This document shows positions 7,866 through 16,779 of a stretch of 43,361 nucleotides of DNA, piece after piece. The notes below the pieces were generated by a model, which was not told where the DNA came from, searched no databases, and saw nothing but the letters and a program-made list of their open reading frames with translations. Every line of letters starts with the position of its first letter. Position 1 is the stretch's first letter. Origin of the DNA: Candidatus Avirikenella pullistercoris (GTDB lineage: Bacteria > Bacteroidota > Bacteroidia > Bacteroidales > Rikenellaceae); NCBI GenBank assembly GCA_018710935.1, contig DVIX01000014.1, forward strand, positions 1 through 43,361. The letters run 5' to 3'. A program made the position numbers and the translations under genes.

Positions 7866-9875
7866 TTAACTCGCTGTTTTTTCTTCCGCACCCTGTTCAT
7901 CGGATGCCGTTCCGTTCTCTTCCTCTTCAACCTGCTCCAATGCAGGATCCACTGTCGTATCTTCAGGAACTATCATCGCCGCTTCCTCTTCTTCTTTCTG
8001 CTGGTTCTTGCGTTTACCGAAAATCCGTTCCAAATCTTCCGCAAAAACCACCTCTTTTTCCAACAAAAGTTCAGCCAATTCATGCAACCCCTTCTTATGG
8101 GTAGTCAATACTTCCTTCGCCTGTTCATAAGCTTTCTGTACCAATGCCTTCACTTCTTGGTCAATCTCTTCGGCCGTTTTTTCGCTATACGGTTTGGTAA
8201 AAGTTTCCGTTCCCGATGAATCGTAATAACTGATATTACCGACTTTACTACTCATTCCATAATAAGCAATCATCGCATACGCCTGCTTCGTCACTCTTTC
8301 CAAATCATTCAAAGCCCCGGTCGAGATTTTTCCAAAAGTAAGTTCTTCAGAAGCCCTCCCTCCCAATATAGAAGACATTTCATGCAACAACTGCTCTTCT
8401 GTCGTAATCTGTCGTTCCTCGGGCAAATACCACGCAGCACCCAACGCACGCCCTCTCGGAATAATCGTCACCTTAATCAAAGGATTGGCGTATTCCAACA
8501 ACCAACTAACAGTAGCGTGTCCCGCTTCATGGAATGCAATCGCCCGTTTCTCTTCTTTCGTAATAATCTTATTCTTACGCTCCAATCCTCCGATAATACG
8601 GTCTATGGCATCCAGAAAATCCTGCTTTTCAACCTGTTTCTTATTTTTACGGGCAGCAATCAAAGCCGCTTCATTACATACATTCGCAATATCGGCACCA
8701 GAGAATCCGGGAGTCTGTTTAGCTAAGAAATCAACTTTAAAATTCGGTTCCAATTTAATTTTTTTCAGATGTACCTGAAATATCTCTTCCCGTTCTTTGA
8801 TATCGGGTAATTCTACATGAATTTGCCTGTCGAAACGCCCGGCACGAAGCAAAGCCTTATCCAAAATATCCGCACGGTTGGTTGCAGCCAGAATTATCAC
8901 TCCGGCATTCGTTCCGAAACCGTCCATTTCCGTCAGCAACTGGTTCAATGTATTCTCACGTTCATCATTCGATGAAAATCCACCATTCCGGCTTCTGGCA
9001 CGGCCGATAGCATCGATTTCATCAATAAACACGATACATGGCGCCTTTTCTTTAGCCTGACGGAACAAATCCCGCACACGGGACGCTCCCACTCCTACAA
9101 ACATTTCAACGAAATCGGAACCGCTAATCGAAAAGAACGGCACATTCGCTTCTCCTGCCACCGCTTTAGCTAACAAAGTCTTACCGGTTCCCGGAGGACC
9201 TACCAACAATGCACCCTTCGGTATCTTACCTCCCAAATCGCTGTATTTTTTCGGATTTTTCAAGAAATCCACTATTTCCATAATTTCGACTTTCGCCTCT
9301 TCCAATCCCGCTACATCTTTAAAATTGACTTTCACGGAATTTTCTTTATCGAAAACCTGCGCTTTCGCTTTACCGACACTGAACACATTACCTCCGCCGC
9401 CTCCACCGCCACGCGACATGCTACGCATAATAAAAATCCAGATGACGATTATAATAACAAAAGGCAATACGGAAGTAAGAAAGTCCCCCCACATGCTTCT
9501 TCTTTCTTCAAACTCCAAAGCCACCCGTTCAGATTCAGGAATATCCTGCTGCGCAATTTCAAAATCGCTCTCGAATTTTTCCAATGATCCGATACGGAAT
9601 TCAAACTGCGGCCCCGTAGTAGGAATACTCTTATATTTCGGAATCGTTTTATAACGTTCCAGAGCATCCTCCTTAAGATAAACCTCCACTAACTTATCAT
9701 TAACAACTACAACACGCTGCACCTCACTGCTATCCAACATCGTATTTTTTACAGTAGGCCAAGTAATCTCCTGCGTCGTCCCTTTCGTTCCAAAAAAGTT
9801 CCAGCCGATAATAACCAGAACAATCATGGCATATATCCAAAGTATATTAATTTTCGGTTTTCCTGCTTTAAGCAT
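7866..9875 (-). CDS. ftsH: ATP-dependent zinc metalloprotease FtsH
   Basis: The 669-residue hexameric membrane AAA+ protease degrades misfolded and regulatory membrane proteins. Two transmembrane helices (about 11-29 and 133-150) flank a periplasmic domain. They are followed by a glycine-rich linker (seven glycines at 156-162), the AAA module with Walker A GPPGTGKT (226-233), Walker B FIDEID (283-288) and the [23 protein letters not shown] (331-350), then the zinc site HEAGH (449-453). The tail after about residue 620 is acidic and low in complexity. The length is ordinary for Bacteroidota. It follows rsfS after a 95-base spacer containing a small hairpin. Confidence 0.98.
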   Translation of the reverse strand: MLKAGKPKINILWIYAMIVLVIIGWNFFGTKGTTQEITWPTVKNTMLDSSEVQRVVVVNDKLVEVYLKEDALERYKTIPKYKSIPTTGPQFEFRIGSLEKFESDFEIAQQDIPESERVALEFEERRSMWGDFLTSVLPFVIIIVIWIFIMRSMSRGGGGGGGNVFSVGKAKAQVFDKENSVKVNFKDVAGLEEAKVEIMEIVDFLKNPKKYSDLGGKIPKGALLVGPPGTGKTLLAKAVAGEANVPFFSISGSDFVEMFVGVGASRVRDLFRQAKEKAPCIVFIDEIDAIGRARSRNGGFSSNDERENTLNQLLTEMDGFGTNAGVIILAATNRADILDKALLRAGRFDRQIHVELPDIKEREEIFQVHLKKIKLEPNFKVDFLAKQTPGFSGADIANVCNEAALIAARKNKKQVEKQDFLDAIDRIIGGLERKNKIITKEEKRAIAFHEAGHATVSWLLEYANPLIKVTIIPRGRALGAAWYLPEERQITTEEQLLHEMSSILGGRASEELTFGKISTGALNDLERVTKQAYAMIAYYGMSSKVGNISYYDSSGTETFTKPYSEKTAEEIDQEVKALVQKAYEQAKEVLTTHKKGLHELAELLLEKEVVFAEDLERIFGKRKNQQKEEEEAAMIVPEDTTVDPALEQVEEEENGTASDEQGAEEKTAS

Positions 9876-9928
9876 ACTATATTCTTCTCTCTATTTTTTA
9901 ACTTAATACTATTATTATTTTACACAAA

Positions 9929-9942
9929 CGGGAGAACTCCCG
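9929..9942 (-). other. Intercistronic hairpin between rsfS and ftsH
   Basis: CGGGAGAACTCCCG is a perfect inverted repeat (5-6 bp stem, tiny loop) in an otherwise AT-rich 95-base spacer. No clear U-tract follows on the minus strand, so it is more likely an RNA-processing, stability or attenuation element than a full terminator. Confidence 0.45.
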
Positions 9943-9970
9943 AATTATTACAGAATCATTTTCCGAGCAA

Positions 9971-10321
9971 TTAAGCGAAAGACTCGTACTTCTGCATGGG
10001 AGTATCGCTCCATAACTCATCCAACGCATAAAACAGACGAGCTTCGGTCTGGAAAATATGAACCATTACATCTCCATAATCCATCACAATCCATATACTA
10101 TTTCCTTTCCCTTCGATTTTAACTACATTTTCGTTCAGTTTCTCATATGTCTGTTTTTCCACTTCATCGGCAATAGCTTCCACCTGCGTAGTAGAGTCAG
10201 CACTACAAATCACGAAAGTATCGCAAATCGCCCCTTCGATTCCGCTTAAATCCAACGTTACGATATCTTTTGCTTTTTTATCCTGTACCGCTTCGACAAT
10301 AACATCTACCAATTTACTCAT
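9971..10321 (-). CDS. rsfS: Ribosome silencing factor RsfS
   Basis: The 116-residue RsfS/Iojap/YbeB protein binds ribosomal protein uL14 and blocks joining of the 30S and 50S subunits in starvation. The family core is visible: LDLSGIEGAICDTFVICSADSTTQVEAIA near residues 23-51, then WIVMDYGDVMVHIFQTEARLFYALDELW. The length is normal. It is the first gene after a consensus promoter and leads the rsfS-ftsH-cdsA-psd group, an order I know from other Bacteroidota. Confidence 0.95.
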   Translation of the reverse strand: MSKLVDVIVEAVQDKKAKDIVTLDLSGIEGAICDTFVICSADSTTQVEAIADEVEKQTYEKLNENVVKIEGKGNSIWIVMDYGDVMVHIFQTEARLFYALDELWSDTPMQKYESFA

Positions 10322-10433
10322 AATTATACAAATACTTTTATTACCGGTCCCTTATCTCCGCATCGATGCCTTTCCCTGTCTGCTCCCTCCGGTTCCTGTA
10401 AAAACTTAATCTATTAACAATTAATGGTGTTTG

Positions 10434-10464
10434 CAAAGATACAATAAAAAAACATGCCGTCAAA
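10434..10464 (-). promoter_or_regulatory. Consensus promoter of the rsfS-ftsH operon
   Basis: On the minus strand TTTG (10461-10464) and TATCTTTG (10434-10441) are exactly 19 bases apart. The start point would be near 10427, giving a leader of about 105 bases before rsfS. The -33 box lies in the loop of the hairpin that follows folC, so the folC terminator and this promoter share DNA. Confidence 0.8.
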
Positions 10465-10477
10465 CTATACCCGACGG
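10446..10477 (-). terminator. Probable terminator after folC
   Basis: On the minus strand a short stem CCGTC (10473-10477) pairs with GACGG (10457-10461). CATG and a run of seven T follow. The stem is only 5 bp, so termination may be partial and folC transcripts may read into rsfS. Confidence 0.45.
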
Positions 10478-10520
10478 TTTAATTTTTTCATTTACAATTA
10501 CCTTTTTATCTCACTCCCTT

Positions 10521-11807
10521 TTAGATATCCGCCACCGTAAAAGTACTGCCACCGATAAAAATCATATCGTCTTTTCCGGCTAAATCTTTAGCCCGGGTTA
10601 CCGCCTCTTTGACGCCGCCGGACACCCGTTCCCCTTTCAACCCATACGCTTCCGCTTCTGTTTTCAGCCGCCCTGCTTCCAACGCACGAGGGACCGAAGA
10701 ACGAGTAAAAATATAATATGCTTCTTTAGGCAATAAAGGTAATATCCGGGACAAATCCTTATCCGAAACTACCCCCAATACAATAAAAAGCTTATTATAT
10801 TTCTGGTGTTCAATCTGTTCCACCACCTCTTTAATCCCCGCTTCATTATGTCCCGTATCGCAAACAATCAAAGGAGTGTTGCATAAAACCTGCCAACGCC
10901 CGCTTAACCCGGTATTTTCCGAACAAAATTTTATTCCGGCCTCTATTTCCTTTTTGTCGAACTTCAATATTTTCTGCCGTTTCAATACTTCCAGTGCAGC
11001 CAAAACAGTGACGATATTTTTACGCTGGTAAATTCCCAATAAATCACTTTCCAGAATAAAAGTATGTCCGTCCAACATTCCCCGCATCTCAAATCTCTGA
11101 AACCCATTCTCAATTACAGATTCTGAACAACGGTATATTTGGTCGGCAAAAACAAGCGGAGAATCCGTTTCATGTGCTTTCTGAATAAAAACCACCGATG
11201 TATCGGGAACCGTTTCTCCAATAACGGCCGGAACTCCCGGTTTTATTATACCAGCTTTCTCGCCAGCAATCTCCTTCAAACTGTTTCCCAATAAAGCCAC
11301 ATGATCGAAAGCAATATTCGTAATAACACTCATCAACGGAGTTATGATATTAGTGGCATCCAAACGCCCTCCTAAACCTACCTCAACAACAGCGACATCT
11401 ACCTTTTCATGGGCGAAATAATCGAATGCCAACGCAGTAGTAGCTTCAAAAAAAGAAGGAGTCAAACGGATTATATCCGCTCCGATACGTTCTACAAAAC
11501 CGGTAATAAAAGCCTTATCTATCATCGCCCCATTTACCCGGATACGCTCTCTGAAATCCTTTAAATGAGGTGAAGTATATAACCCCACCTTATATCCGGC
11601 ACTCATCAGTACCGATGCAATCATATGGGAACAAGAACCTTTTCCGTTAGTCCCCCCTACATGTATGGTATGATACCGTTTATGCGGATTCCCCAACAGA
11701 TTATCCAGTTCCTGAATTTTATCGAGCCCGGGATGAAACGCCTCCTGGCCTACCTGCTGAAACATCGGAATCGATAAAAGATAGTTCAATGCCTCTTCGT
11801 AGCTCAT
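10521..11807 (-). CDS. folC: Folylpolyglutamate synthase / dihydrofolate synthase
   Basis: The 428-residue Mur-ligase-family enzyme adds glutamate to dihydropteroate or folates, using ATP. The P-loop GTNGKGS is at residues 52-58. SAGYKVGLYTSPHLKDFRERI is the FolC signature just after it, and VAVVEVGLGGRLDATNII carries the Mg and Walker B-like region. The C-terminal Mur ligase domain includes DTGHNEAGI. The length fits bacterial FolC. It is separated from the upstream peptidase gene by a strong terminator. A -7-like box TATTTTTG (minus strand, 11867-11874) lies about 60 bases upstream but lacks a -33 partner. Confidence 0.95.
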   Translation of the reverse strand: MSYEEALNYLLSIPMFQQVGQEAFHPGLDKIQELDNLLGNPHKRYHTIHVGGTNGKGSCSHMIASVLMSAGYKVGLYTSPHLKDFRERIRVNGAMIDKAFITGFVERIGADIIRLTPSFFEATTALAFDYFAHEKVDVAVVEVGLGGRLDATNIITPLMSVITNIAFDHVALLGNSLKEIAGEKAGIIKPGVPAVIGETVPDTSVVFIQKAHETDSPLVFADQIYRCSESVIENGFQRFEMRGMLDGHTFILESDLLGIYQRKNIVTVLAALEVLKRQKILKFDKKEIEAGIKFCSENTGLSGRWQVLCNTPLIVCDTGHNEAGIKEVVEQIEHQKYNKLFIVLGVVSDKDLSRILPLLPKEAYYIFTRSSVPRALEAGRLKTEAEAYGLKGERVSGGVKEAVTRAKDLAGKDDMIFIGGSTFTVADI

Positions 11808-12015
11808 TTTTACACAAAATTATCCACATTCAATTATCCGGCTTGTACAACCGGAATTCTGAAATTCAAAAATAGAACAAATTTTCATCCCTGCTCGTTA
11901 AAAACTCAAAATATTTTCAAAAAAGCCCATCCAAAACAAAAAGGCAACTCAAAAGTCGGAACGCCCCTCTGAAAATCGAATATTCGGCAACAACTTTGAT
12001 AAGAAAGGACAAGAA

Positions 12016-12052
12016 AAAGGGGCTCGACTTTTATGTTTAAGTCAGCCCCTTT
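12016..12052 (-). terminator. Strong terminator after the S9 peptidase gene
   Basis: AAAGGGGCT (12016-12024) pairs with AGCCCCTTT (12044-12052). The stem extends inward through GACTT with AAGTC past a single bulged base, closing an 8-base loop. On the minus strand the stem ends in TTTTTCTTG. It lies about 20 bases after the peptidase stop codon. Confidence 0.88.
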
Positions 12053-12073
12053 ACTATTTTCCAATTACTTCGT

Positions 12074-14179
12074 TTATTCTGCTTGAGGTTGTTTCAAATA
12101 TTTATCCAACCATTTAAAGAACTCACTCTGCCAAACTAATGAATTCTGCGGTTTAAATACCTGATGCCCTTCATCTTCGAAAACTACCAGACGAGCCTCG
12201 ATACCTTGTGCTCGAGCTGCCGTAAAGGCCTGCAAACTTTCAGTATAAGGAATCCGGTAATCTTTTTCTCCTACGATAATCATAATCGGAGTATCCCAAT
12301 TCTGAACGAAACGATGCGGAGAATTCGCATAGGAGCGGCGCGCCGTAGCATTATCGCTCCAGTACGAACCTTTCAGATCGTTATTCGGGAACCATAACTC
12401 TTCAGTAGCGCCATAGAAACTTTCAAGATTAAACATTCCGCAATGAGCGATAAATGTTTTAAACCGTTTCTCATGGTTTCCGGCAAGGAAGAATGTGGAG
12501 TACCCTCCATAACTTGCCCCGACACAACCTCTACGGTCTTTATCCACCCATGGTTCTTTGCTGACATCGTCGATAGCACTCAAATAGTCTTTAATATTTT
12601 GTCCGCTGTAATCCCCGGAAATCTGATCTAACCATTCCTGTCCGAAAGAAGGCAATCCCCTACGGTTCGGAGCGACTACCACATACCCTTGAGAAGCAAT
12701 TAACTGCAAATTCCAACGGTAACTCCATCTTTGGCTGATTACACTCTGCGGGCCGCCCTGGCAATACAACAATGTCGGATATTTCTTAGCCGGATCGAAA
12801 TCAGGCGGAAGCAATACCCAAACCAACATATCCTTTCCATCGGTCGTTTTTACCCAACGCTCCTGCACCTCTCCCATTTTCACTGCTTTGTATATATCTT
12901 CATTCGTAAATGTAAGCTGTTTATCACTTCCATCTGACAGATTAACAGAAAACAGTTCCGGAGCCCGAGAAAGGGTTGTCTTTTCTGCCACCATCACCCC
13001 GTTTTTCAGATCAATATGGTTATAATCGTGCAAGCCTTCCGTGATAACTTCCACTTGCGAAAGCGGTTCAATCGTTACTTTACAGATTTGGTAAGTCGCA
13101 GTGATAGGAGAAAGGAAATAAAGGGTATTGTTATCCGACCATTGTATGTTCTCTGCATTATAATCAAAATCTTTCGTCACATACTCTTTTTCTCCTGTTG
13201 CCAAATCCATTACGAAAAGGCGTCCTTTATCCGATTCATTGCCGGGACGTTCCATACTTACCCAAGCTATACGGGTATCATTCGGAGAAAACACCGGATA
13301 ACGGTCGTATCCTACCATACCTTCCGTCAAATTACGTGTCTTCCCGGAAGCGATGTCATACAGATAAATATCCGAATTGGTGCTGATAGCAGCTTCATAC
13401 CCTTTCAATTTTTTAGCAGTGTAAGCAATCTGCGTCCCTTCATTATTCCAGGTAATCTCAGAAATATCGAAATTAGGAGCTAAAGGAACATCCCACGGTT
13501 CATCCTGCATAATATCGATACCATTCTTAATCGTATCGCCTACTATATCGGCAACAATCAAATGACTGTATGTCCCATCTAACCAATAGTTCCAATGGCG
13601 CACCATCAAATCGTCATAAATCTTTACATTCGATTTGGGAAAATTCGGATAAATGTCTTTTGCATTTTCTTCCACTTTAATTTGGGTAGTGTACCATATT
13701 TTATCACCGGCGGGAGAAAGTTCGAAAGCATTGATAGGTTGCGCCAAATTCGTCAATTGTTTCATATTTTTCCCATCCGCATCGATAGACCACAATTCCG
13801 AAGAACCGCTCCTGTCGGAAAGGAAATAGATCTTTTTCCCTTGTTCACCCCAACGGGCATTCGAATCTTTGTAATCTCCTTTTGTCAACTTATACGGTTT
13901 GTCTCCGTTGACCGGAGCCAGATAAAGGTTGGTATAACCGGCATTTTCCTCTATATTATAAACAGTAACTCCATAAAGGACGGTCTGACCGTCCGGAGAA
14001 AGATGAGAGTCCGATAACCGCCCCATCTTCATCATAATTTCCGGAGTGAAAACTCCTGCCTGAATTTCCGCTTCCGTCAACTTAGGAGTATAGGAAGAAT
14101 CTGTTTCTCCGCCTGCCCCGCAAGACATCAGAGATAATAAACCGGATAACATAATTCCTGAAAGAATAGATTTATTCAT
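12074..14179 (-). CDS. Lipoprotein S9 family prolyl oligopeptidase-like peptidase
   Basis: This 701-residue serine peptidase of family S9 (dipeptidyl/acylaminoacyl peptidase branch) is probably exported as a lipoprotein. Residues 1-20 form a signal peptide ending in the lipobox LMSC, with Cys20 as the lipid anchor. Residues about 45-440 show WD40-like beta-propeller repeats (for example RLSDSHLSPDGQTVLYGV, and a FSPNDTRIAWVS blade). The C-terminal alpha/beta hydrolase domain contains the nucleophile Ser556 in GASYGG, Asp640 in GEKDYRIPY and His672 in EDEGHQVF, a complete triad. It would cleave short peptides in the periplasm or at the outer membrane. No operon partner is evident; a strong terminator follows. 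Confidence 0.95.
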   Translation of the reverse strand: MNKSILSGIMLSGLLSLMSCGAGGETDSSYTPKLTEAEIQAGVFTPEIMMKMGRLSDSHLSPDGQTVLYGVTVYNIEENAGYTNLYLAPVNGDKPYKLTKGDYKDSNARWGEQGKKIYFLSDRSGSSELWSIDADGKNMKQLTNLAQPINAFELSPAGDKIWYTTQIKVEENAKDIYPNFPKSNVKIYDDLMVRHWNYWLDGTYSHLIVADIVGDTIKNGIDIMQDEPWDVPLAPNFDISEITWNNEGTQIAYTAKKLKGYEAAISTNSDIYLYDIASGKTRNLTEGMVGYDRYPVFSPNDTRIAWVSMERPGNESDKGRLFVMDLATGEKEYVTKDFDYNAENIQWSDNNTLYFLSPITATYQICKVTIEPLSQVEVITEGLHDYNHIDLKNGVMVAEKTTLSRAPELFSVNLSDGSDKQLTFTNEDIYKAVKMGEVQERWVKTTDGKDMLVWVLLPPDFDPAKKYPTLLYCQGGPQSVISQRWSYRWNLQLIASQGYVVVAPNRRGLPSFGQEWLDQISGDYSGQNIKDYLSAIDDVSKEPWVDKDRRGCVGASYGGYSTFFLAGNHEKRFKTFIAHCGMFNLESFYGATEELWFPNNDLKGSYWSDNATARRSYANSPHRFVQNWDTPIMIIVGEKDYRIPYTESLQAFTAARAQGIEARLVVFEDEGHQVFKPQNSLVWQSEFFKWLDKYLKQPQAE

Positions 14180-14259
14180 ACGTTTATCTTTTAAAATGTT
14201 CGTAATACTTTACGGGCAATTATCAGGAACCCTCGCAAGACGGGTGTCCCATACCCCTT

Positions 14260-14874
14260 TTACCTTATCATATAACCTGCCGATTCAAACACATCCTTGA
14301 TGGTTGAATAAGATGTTTGCAGGTATTTATCCAACTTTTCGACCGGGACCCATTCTATTCCCGTAATTCCCTCTTCCGTCTGCGGTTTAAAAGGTTCATC
14401 CCCCGCATAGGACATCGCATACCAACTGGTCGTTTTAACAATCCACTCGCCTTTCAGCTGGTACATATGGAAAGTATCGCACAAATGTTTTCCCCTAACC
14501 AATCCGTTTATACCGGTTTCTTCACTTACCTCCCTCGTGGAACAATGTTCTATGGCTTCTCCCGGCTCCAATTTCCCTTTCGGAAGGTCCCAGCGGTTAA
14601 ACCGGAAAATCATCAGAATATTTCCTTCTTTATTTACGACCAAGCCTCCGGCCGCCTTTATCCGTTTAAACCGGCTGCAAAATTCCGACAATGCTTCTTC
14701 GGGATTTTCCGCCACTACCACCAACCGTTTCAATGGTTCCAGCATCTTCAATATCGCCTCCTTTTCACAAGGAATCCCTTCCCTTTCAAAGGATAAAATT
14801 GCAGTCCCCTGATTATATTTTTCGGTATTATTATCGAAAATAATAACTTTGTCAGCAAAATAAATCTTGTACAT
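14260..14874 (-). CDS. NUDIX hydrolase
   Basis: This is a 204-residue NUDIX-fold protein. The box G-x5-E-x7-RE-U-x-EE-x-G-U is complete: G100, E106, R114-E115, E118-E119 and G121 (GKLEPGEAIEHC then STREVSEETG). About 70 residues precede the catalytic domain (MYKIYFADKVIIFDN onward) and form an N-terminal region common in Bacteroidota homologues. The substrate is not predictable; members hydrolyse nucleoside diphosphate-linked compounds. It is divergent from pyrE with 26 bases between the start codons, and the pyrE promoter appears to lie inside its first codons. Confidence 0.92.
   Translation of the reverse strand: MYKIYFADKVIIFDNNTEKYNQGTAILSFEREGIPCEKEAILKMLEPLKRLVVVAENPEEALSEFCSRFKRIKAAGGLVVNKEGNILMIFRFNRWDLPKGKLEPGEAIEHCSTREVSEETGINGLVRGKHLCDTFHMYQLKGEWIVKTTSWYAMSYAGDEPFKPQTEEGITGIEWVPVEKLDKYLQTSYSTIKDVFESAGYMIR
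14821..14851 (+). promoter_or_regulatory. Probable pyrE promoter
   Basis: TTCG (14821-14824) and TAACTTTG (14844-14851) are 19 bases apart on the plus strand. The -7 box is perfect and the -33 box deviates by one base from TTTG. The start point would be near 14857, about 44 bases before the pyrE ATG. The site overlaps the 5' coding end of the divergent NUDIX gene. Confidence 0.5.
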
Positions 14875-14900
14875 CCTGTTTTACTTTAAAATTATATGAT

Positions 14901-15536
14901 ATGGACTCAACAATCAAGCGGGACATTGCTAAAAGTCTTTTGCAAATTAAGGCAATTAAATTAAATCCGGCAAATCCGTTTACATGGGCATCCGGATGGT
15001 TTTCTCCGATATACTGCGACAATCGCAAAACGCTTTCGTATCCACAGGTGAGAAAACAAATTTACAAAAGTTTTGCTAAAATCATATCGGAAAAATACCC
15101 TGAAGCCGAAATAATAGCAGGAGTCGCAACAGGGGCGATAGCCCACGGTGCCCTGACTGCAGAAGAGATGGTTAAACCTTTTATTTACGTCCGTTCTGCA
15201 GCCAAAGATCACGGACTGGCAAATCAAGTGGAAGGAGAGTACGCCCCAGGGGCAAAAGTAGTCGTAATAGAAGATCTCGTATCAACCGGAGGGAGCAGCC
15301 TGAAAGCTGTCGAAGCACTGCACAATGCCGGTTGTGAAGTTTTAGGAATGGTAGCCATTTTTACTTACGGATTTCCCATTGCCGAAGAAAATTTCAAAAA
15401 GGCGAATTGCGAACTCACGACATTGAGCGATTACAACACATTAATCGAAGTAGCAACCGAACAGAACTATATTTCCCCTTCCGATATCGAAACTTTAAAA
15501 GAATGGAGAAAAACTCCCGATACATGGAGAAAATAA
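14901..15536 (+). CDS. pyrE: Orotate phosphoribosyltransferase
   Basis: The 211-residue enzyme joins orotate to PRPP to form OMP in pyrimidine synthesis. The PRPP-binding motif VVVIEDLVSTGGSS is at residues 120-133. FTWASGWFSPIYCDNRKTLS (28-47) is the typical N-terminal orotate and PRPP region, and the catalytic loop lies around VRSAAKDHGL. The length is standard. It is followed after 19 bases by an SRPBCC protein gene and then a LUD gene, which suggests one transcript of three genes ending at a hairpin near 16.6 kb. Confidence 0.96.
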   Translation: MDSTIKRDIAKSLLQIKAIKLNPANPFTWASGWFSPIYCDNRKTLSYPQVRKQIYKSFAKIISEKYPEAEIIAGVATGAIAHGALTAEEMVKPFIYVRSAAKDHGLANQVEGEYAPGAKVVVIEDLVSTGGSSLKAVEALHNAGCEVLGMVAIFTYGFPIAEENFKKANCELTTLSDYNTLIEVATEQNYISPSDIETLKEWRKTPDTWRK

Positions 15537-15555
15537 ACCAAGAGAGAATCCGATT

Positions 15556-15963
15556 ATGACTGAATTCACAAGTAAACAAGTACAAATACTCAAACCAGAC
15601 TATACGATTTACAATATCTTATCCGATTTCAATAATTTTACGCCTATCGTACAGGATAAGATAGAAGAATGGACCGCATCGGAAGACAGTTGTTCTTTCA
15701 AAGTCAACGGTTTCGTGATTAAATTAAAAATGGTGGATAAAGAGCCGTATAAAACCATCAAACTGACCGGAGACCAACTCCCTTTCGAATTCTATTTCTG
15801 GATACAGTTGAAAAGCGTCGCTCCGGAAGATACCCGCATGCGCCTGACTATTCATGCCAAAATGAATATGCTGATGAAAGCCATGATCGGAAAAAAATTA
15901 CAGGACGGCTTAGATAAAATAGCGGATCAAATTGCCTTTGCATTCAATAATTATGGAAGATAA
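15556..15963 (+). CDS. Small SRPBCC-fold protein
   Basis: This 135-residue cytoplasmic protein has the layout of the SRPBCC (START/polyketide-cyclase-like) ligand-binding superfamily. It begins with a beta strand and the helix YTIYNILSDFNNFTPIV, continues with a run of alternating beta strands (CSFKVNGFVIKLKMVDKEPY, TIKLTG), and closes with a long amphipathic helix (KMNMLMKAMIGKKLQDGLDK). Related small genes often sit beside pyrE in Bacteroidota. The ligand is unknown. It overlaps the next gene by 11 bases, so translation of the two is probably coupled. Confidence 0.8.
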   Translation: MTEFTSKQVQILKPDYTIYNILSDFNNFTPIVQDKIEEWTASEDSCSFKVNGFVIKLKMVDKEPYKTIKLTGDQLPFEFYFWIQLKSVAPEDTRMRLTIHAKMNMLMKAMIGKKLQDGLDKIADQIAFAFNNYGR

Positions 15964-16609
15964 TTTCAGAAATACCTACTGGCAAAAAAGATTGGGTAAT
16001 TGTGCCAAAGCCCTTGAAAAAAACGGGTTTGAGGTTCATATTGCCGAATCCCGTCAACAAGCAGGAGAGATTGCCTGGCAGATTATCGACAATATCGCTC
16101 CCGCATCTATCGGAATAGGCGATTCTATAACAATGCGTTCCACAGGAATAACCGAACGCGTTGCAGCGGACACCCGATGGAAATACATCGACGGCTTCGA
16201 TAAAAACCGCCCTCGAGAAGAAAATTTAAAAATCCGGAGGGAAGCCCTGCTGTCAGAGCTTTTTATTGTCGGAGCAAACGCCGTATCCGCCGACGGCAAA
16301 CTATTCTGGCTCGATATGATAGGAAACAGGATCGCTCCTATCAGCTTCGGTCCCTATAACGTAATCGTATTCATAGGCCGGAATAAATTAACGGCAACCC
16401 AGGAAGAAGCGATTGCCAGAATAAAAGAAACAGCGGCTCCCCTGAATGCAATCCGACATACCAACCTGAAAACTCCTTGTCAAGCAACCGGAAAATGCCA
16501 TAATTGCGCCAGCCCCGATCGGATATGCAACTCATGGTTAATCATGGAAAAATGTTTTCCGCAGAAAAGATTAAAAGTGATTTTAATCAATGAAGAATTA
16601 GGATTGTAA
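15953..16609 (+). CDS. LUD-domain (LutC/YkgG-like) protein with a four-cysteine tail
   Basis: This 218-residue protein has the LUD domain (DUF162), found in LutC and LutB of the lactate utilisation complex. GIGDSIT (54-60) and GANAVSADGKLFWLDMIGNR (108-127) are the recognisable core. The C-terminus has four cysteines (176, 182, 185, 192; C-x5-C-x2-C-x6-C) in the context CQATGKCHNCASPDRICNSW, which could bind zinc or an iron-sulfur cluster. No lutA or lutB is nearby, so a role in lactate oxidation is not supported. The start at 15953 overlaps the preceding gene by 11 bases; an in-frame ATG at 15932 is possible but would overlap more. Confidence 0.85.
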   Translation: MEDNFRNTYWQKRLGNCAKALEKNGFEVHIAESRQQAGEIAWQIIDNIAPASIGIGDSITMRSTGITERVAADTRWKYIDGFDKNRPREENLKIRREALLSELFIVGANAVSADGKLFWLDMIGNRIAPISFGPYNVIVFIGRNKLTATQEEAIARIKETAAPLNAIRHTNLKTPCQATGKCHNCASPDRICNSWLIMEKCFPQKRLKVILINEELGL

Positions 16610-16640
16610 GAGCAGGAATAATTCCTGCTCTTTTCCTTTC
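16608..16640 (+). terminator. Terminator of the pyrE operon
   Basis: AAGAGCAGGAA (16608-16618) pairs perfectly with TTCCTGCTCTT (16622-16632) around a 3-base loop and is followed by TTCCTTTC. It overlaps the LUD gene stop codon. Confidence 0.85.
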
Positions 16641-16718
16641 GATATCTTTTCATCCGCTTATCCATATCCTGATATTCCCTATTTCTTAAAATGTTGCTTC
16701 CGAACCATTTCAAAATGG

Positions 16719-16745
16719 CAAAAACGATGCTTTCTCAGCATCGTT
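16719..16745 (-). terminator. Terminator after the PCMD-domain gene
   Basis: AACGATGCT (16723-16731) pairs with AGCATCGTT (16737-16745) around TTCTC. On the minus strand the stem is followed by TTTTGCC. It lies about 35 bases after the stop codon of the PCMD-domain gene and back to back with the pyrE operon terminator. Confidence 0.8.
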
Positions 16746-16779
16746 CCCATATTTTTTAAATACCGTCATCAAAAAACGG

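Noticed and set aside
9399-9420. Glycine-codon run in ftsH as a possible unstable repeat
   Set aside because: The glycine-rich linker after the second membrane helix is common in Bacteroidota FtsH and the codons are mixed, so it is not a simple slippage tract.
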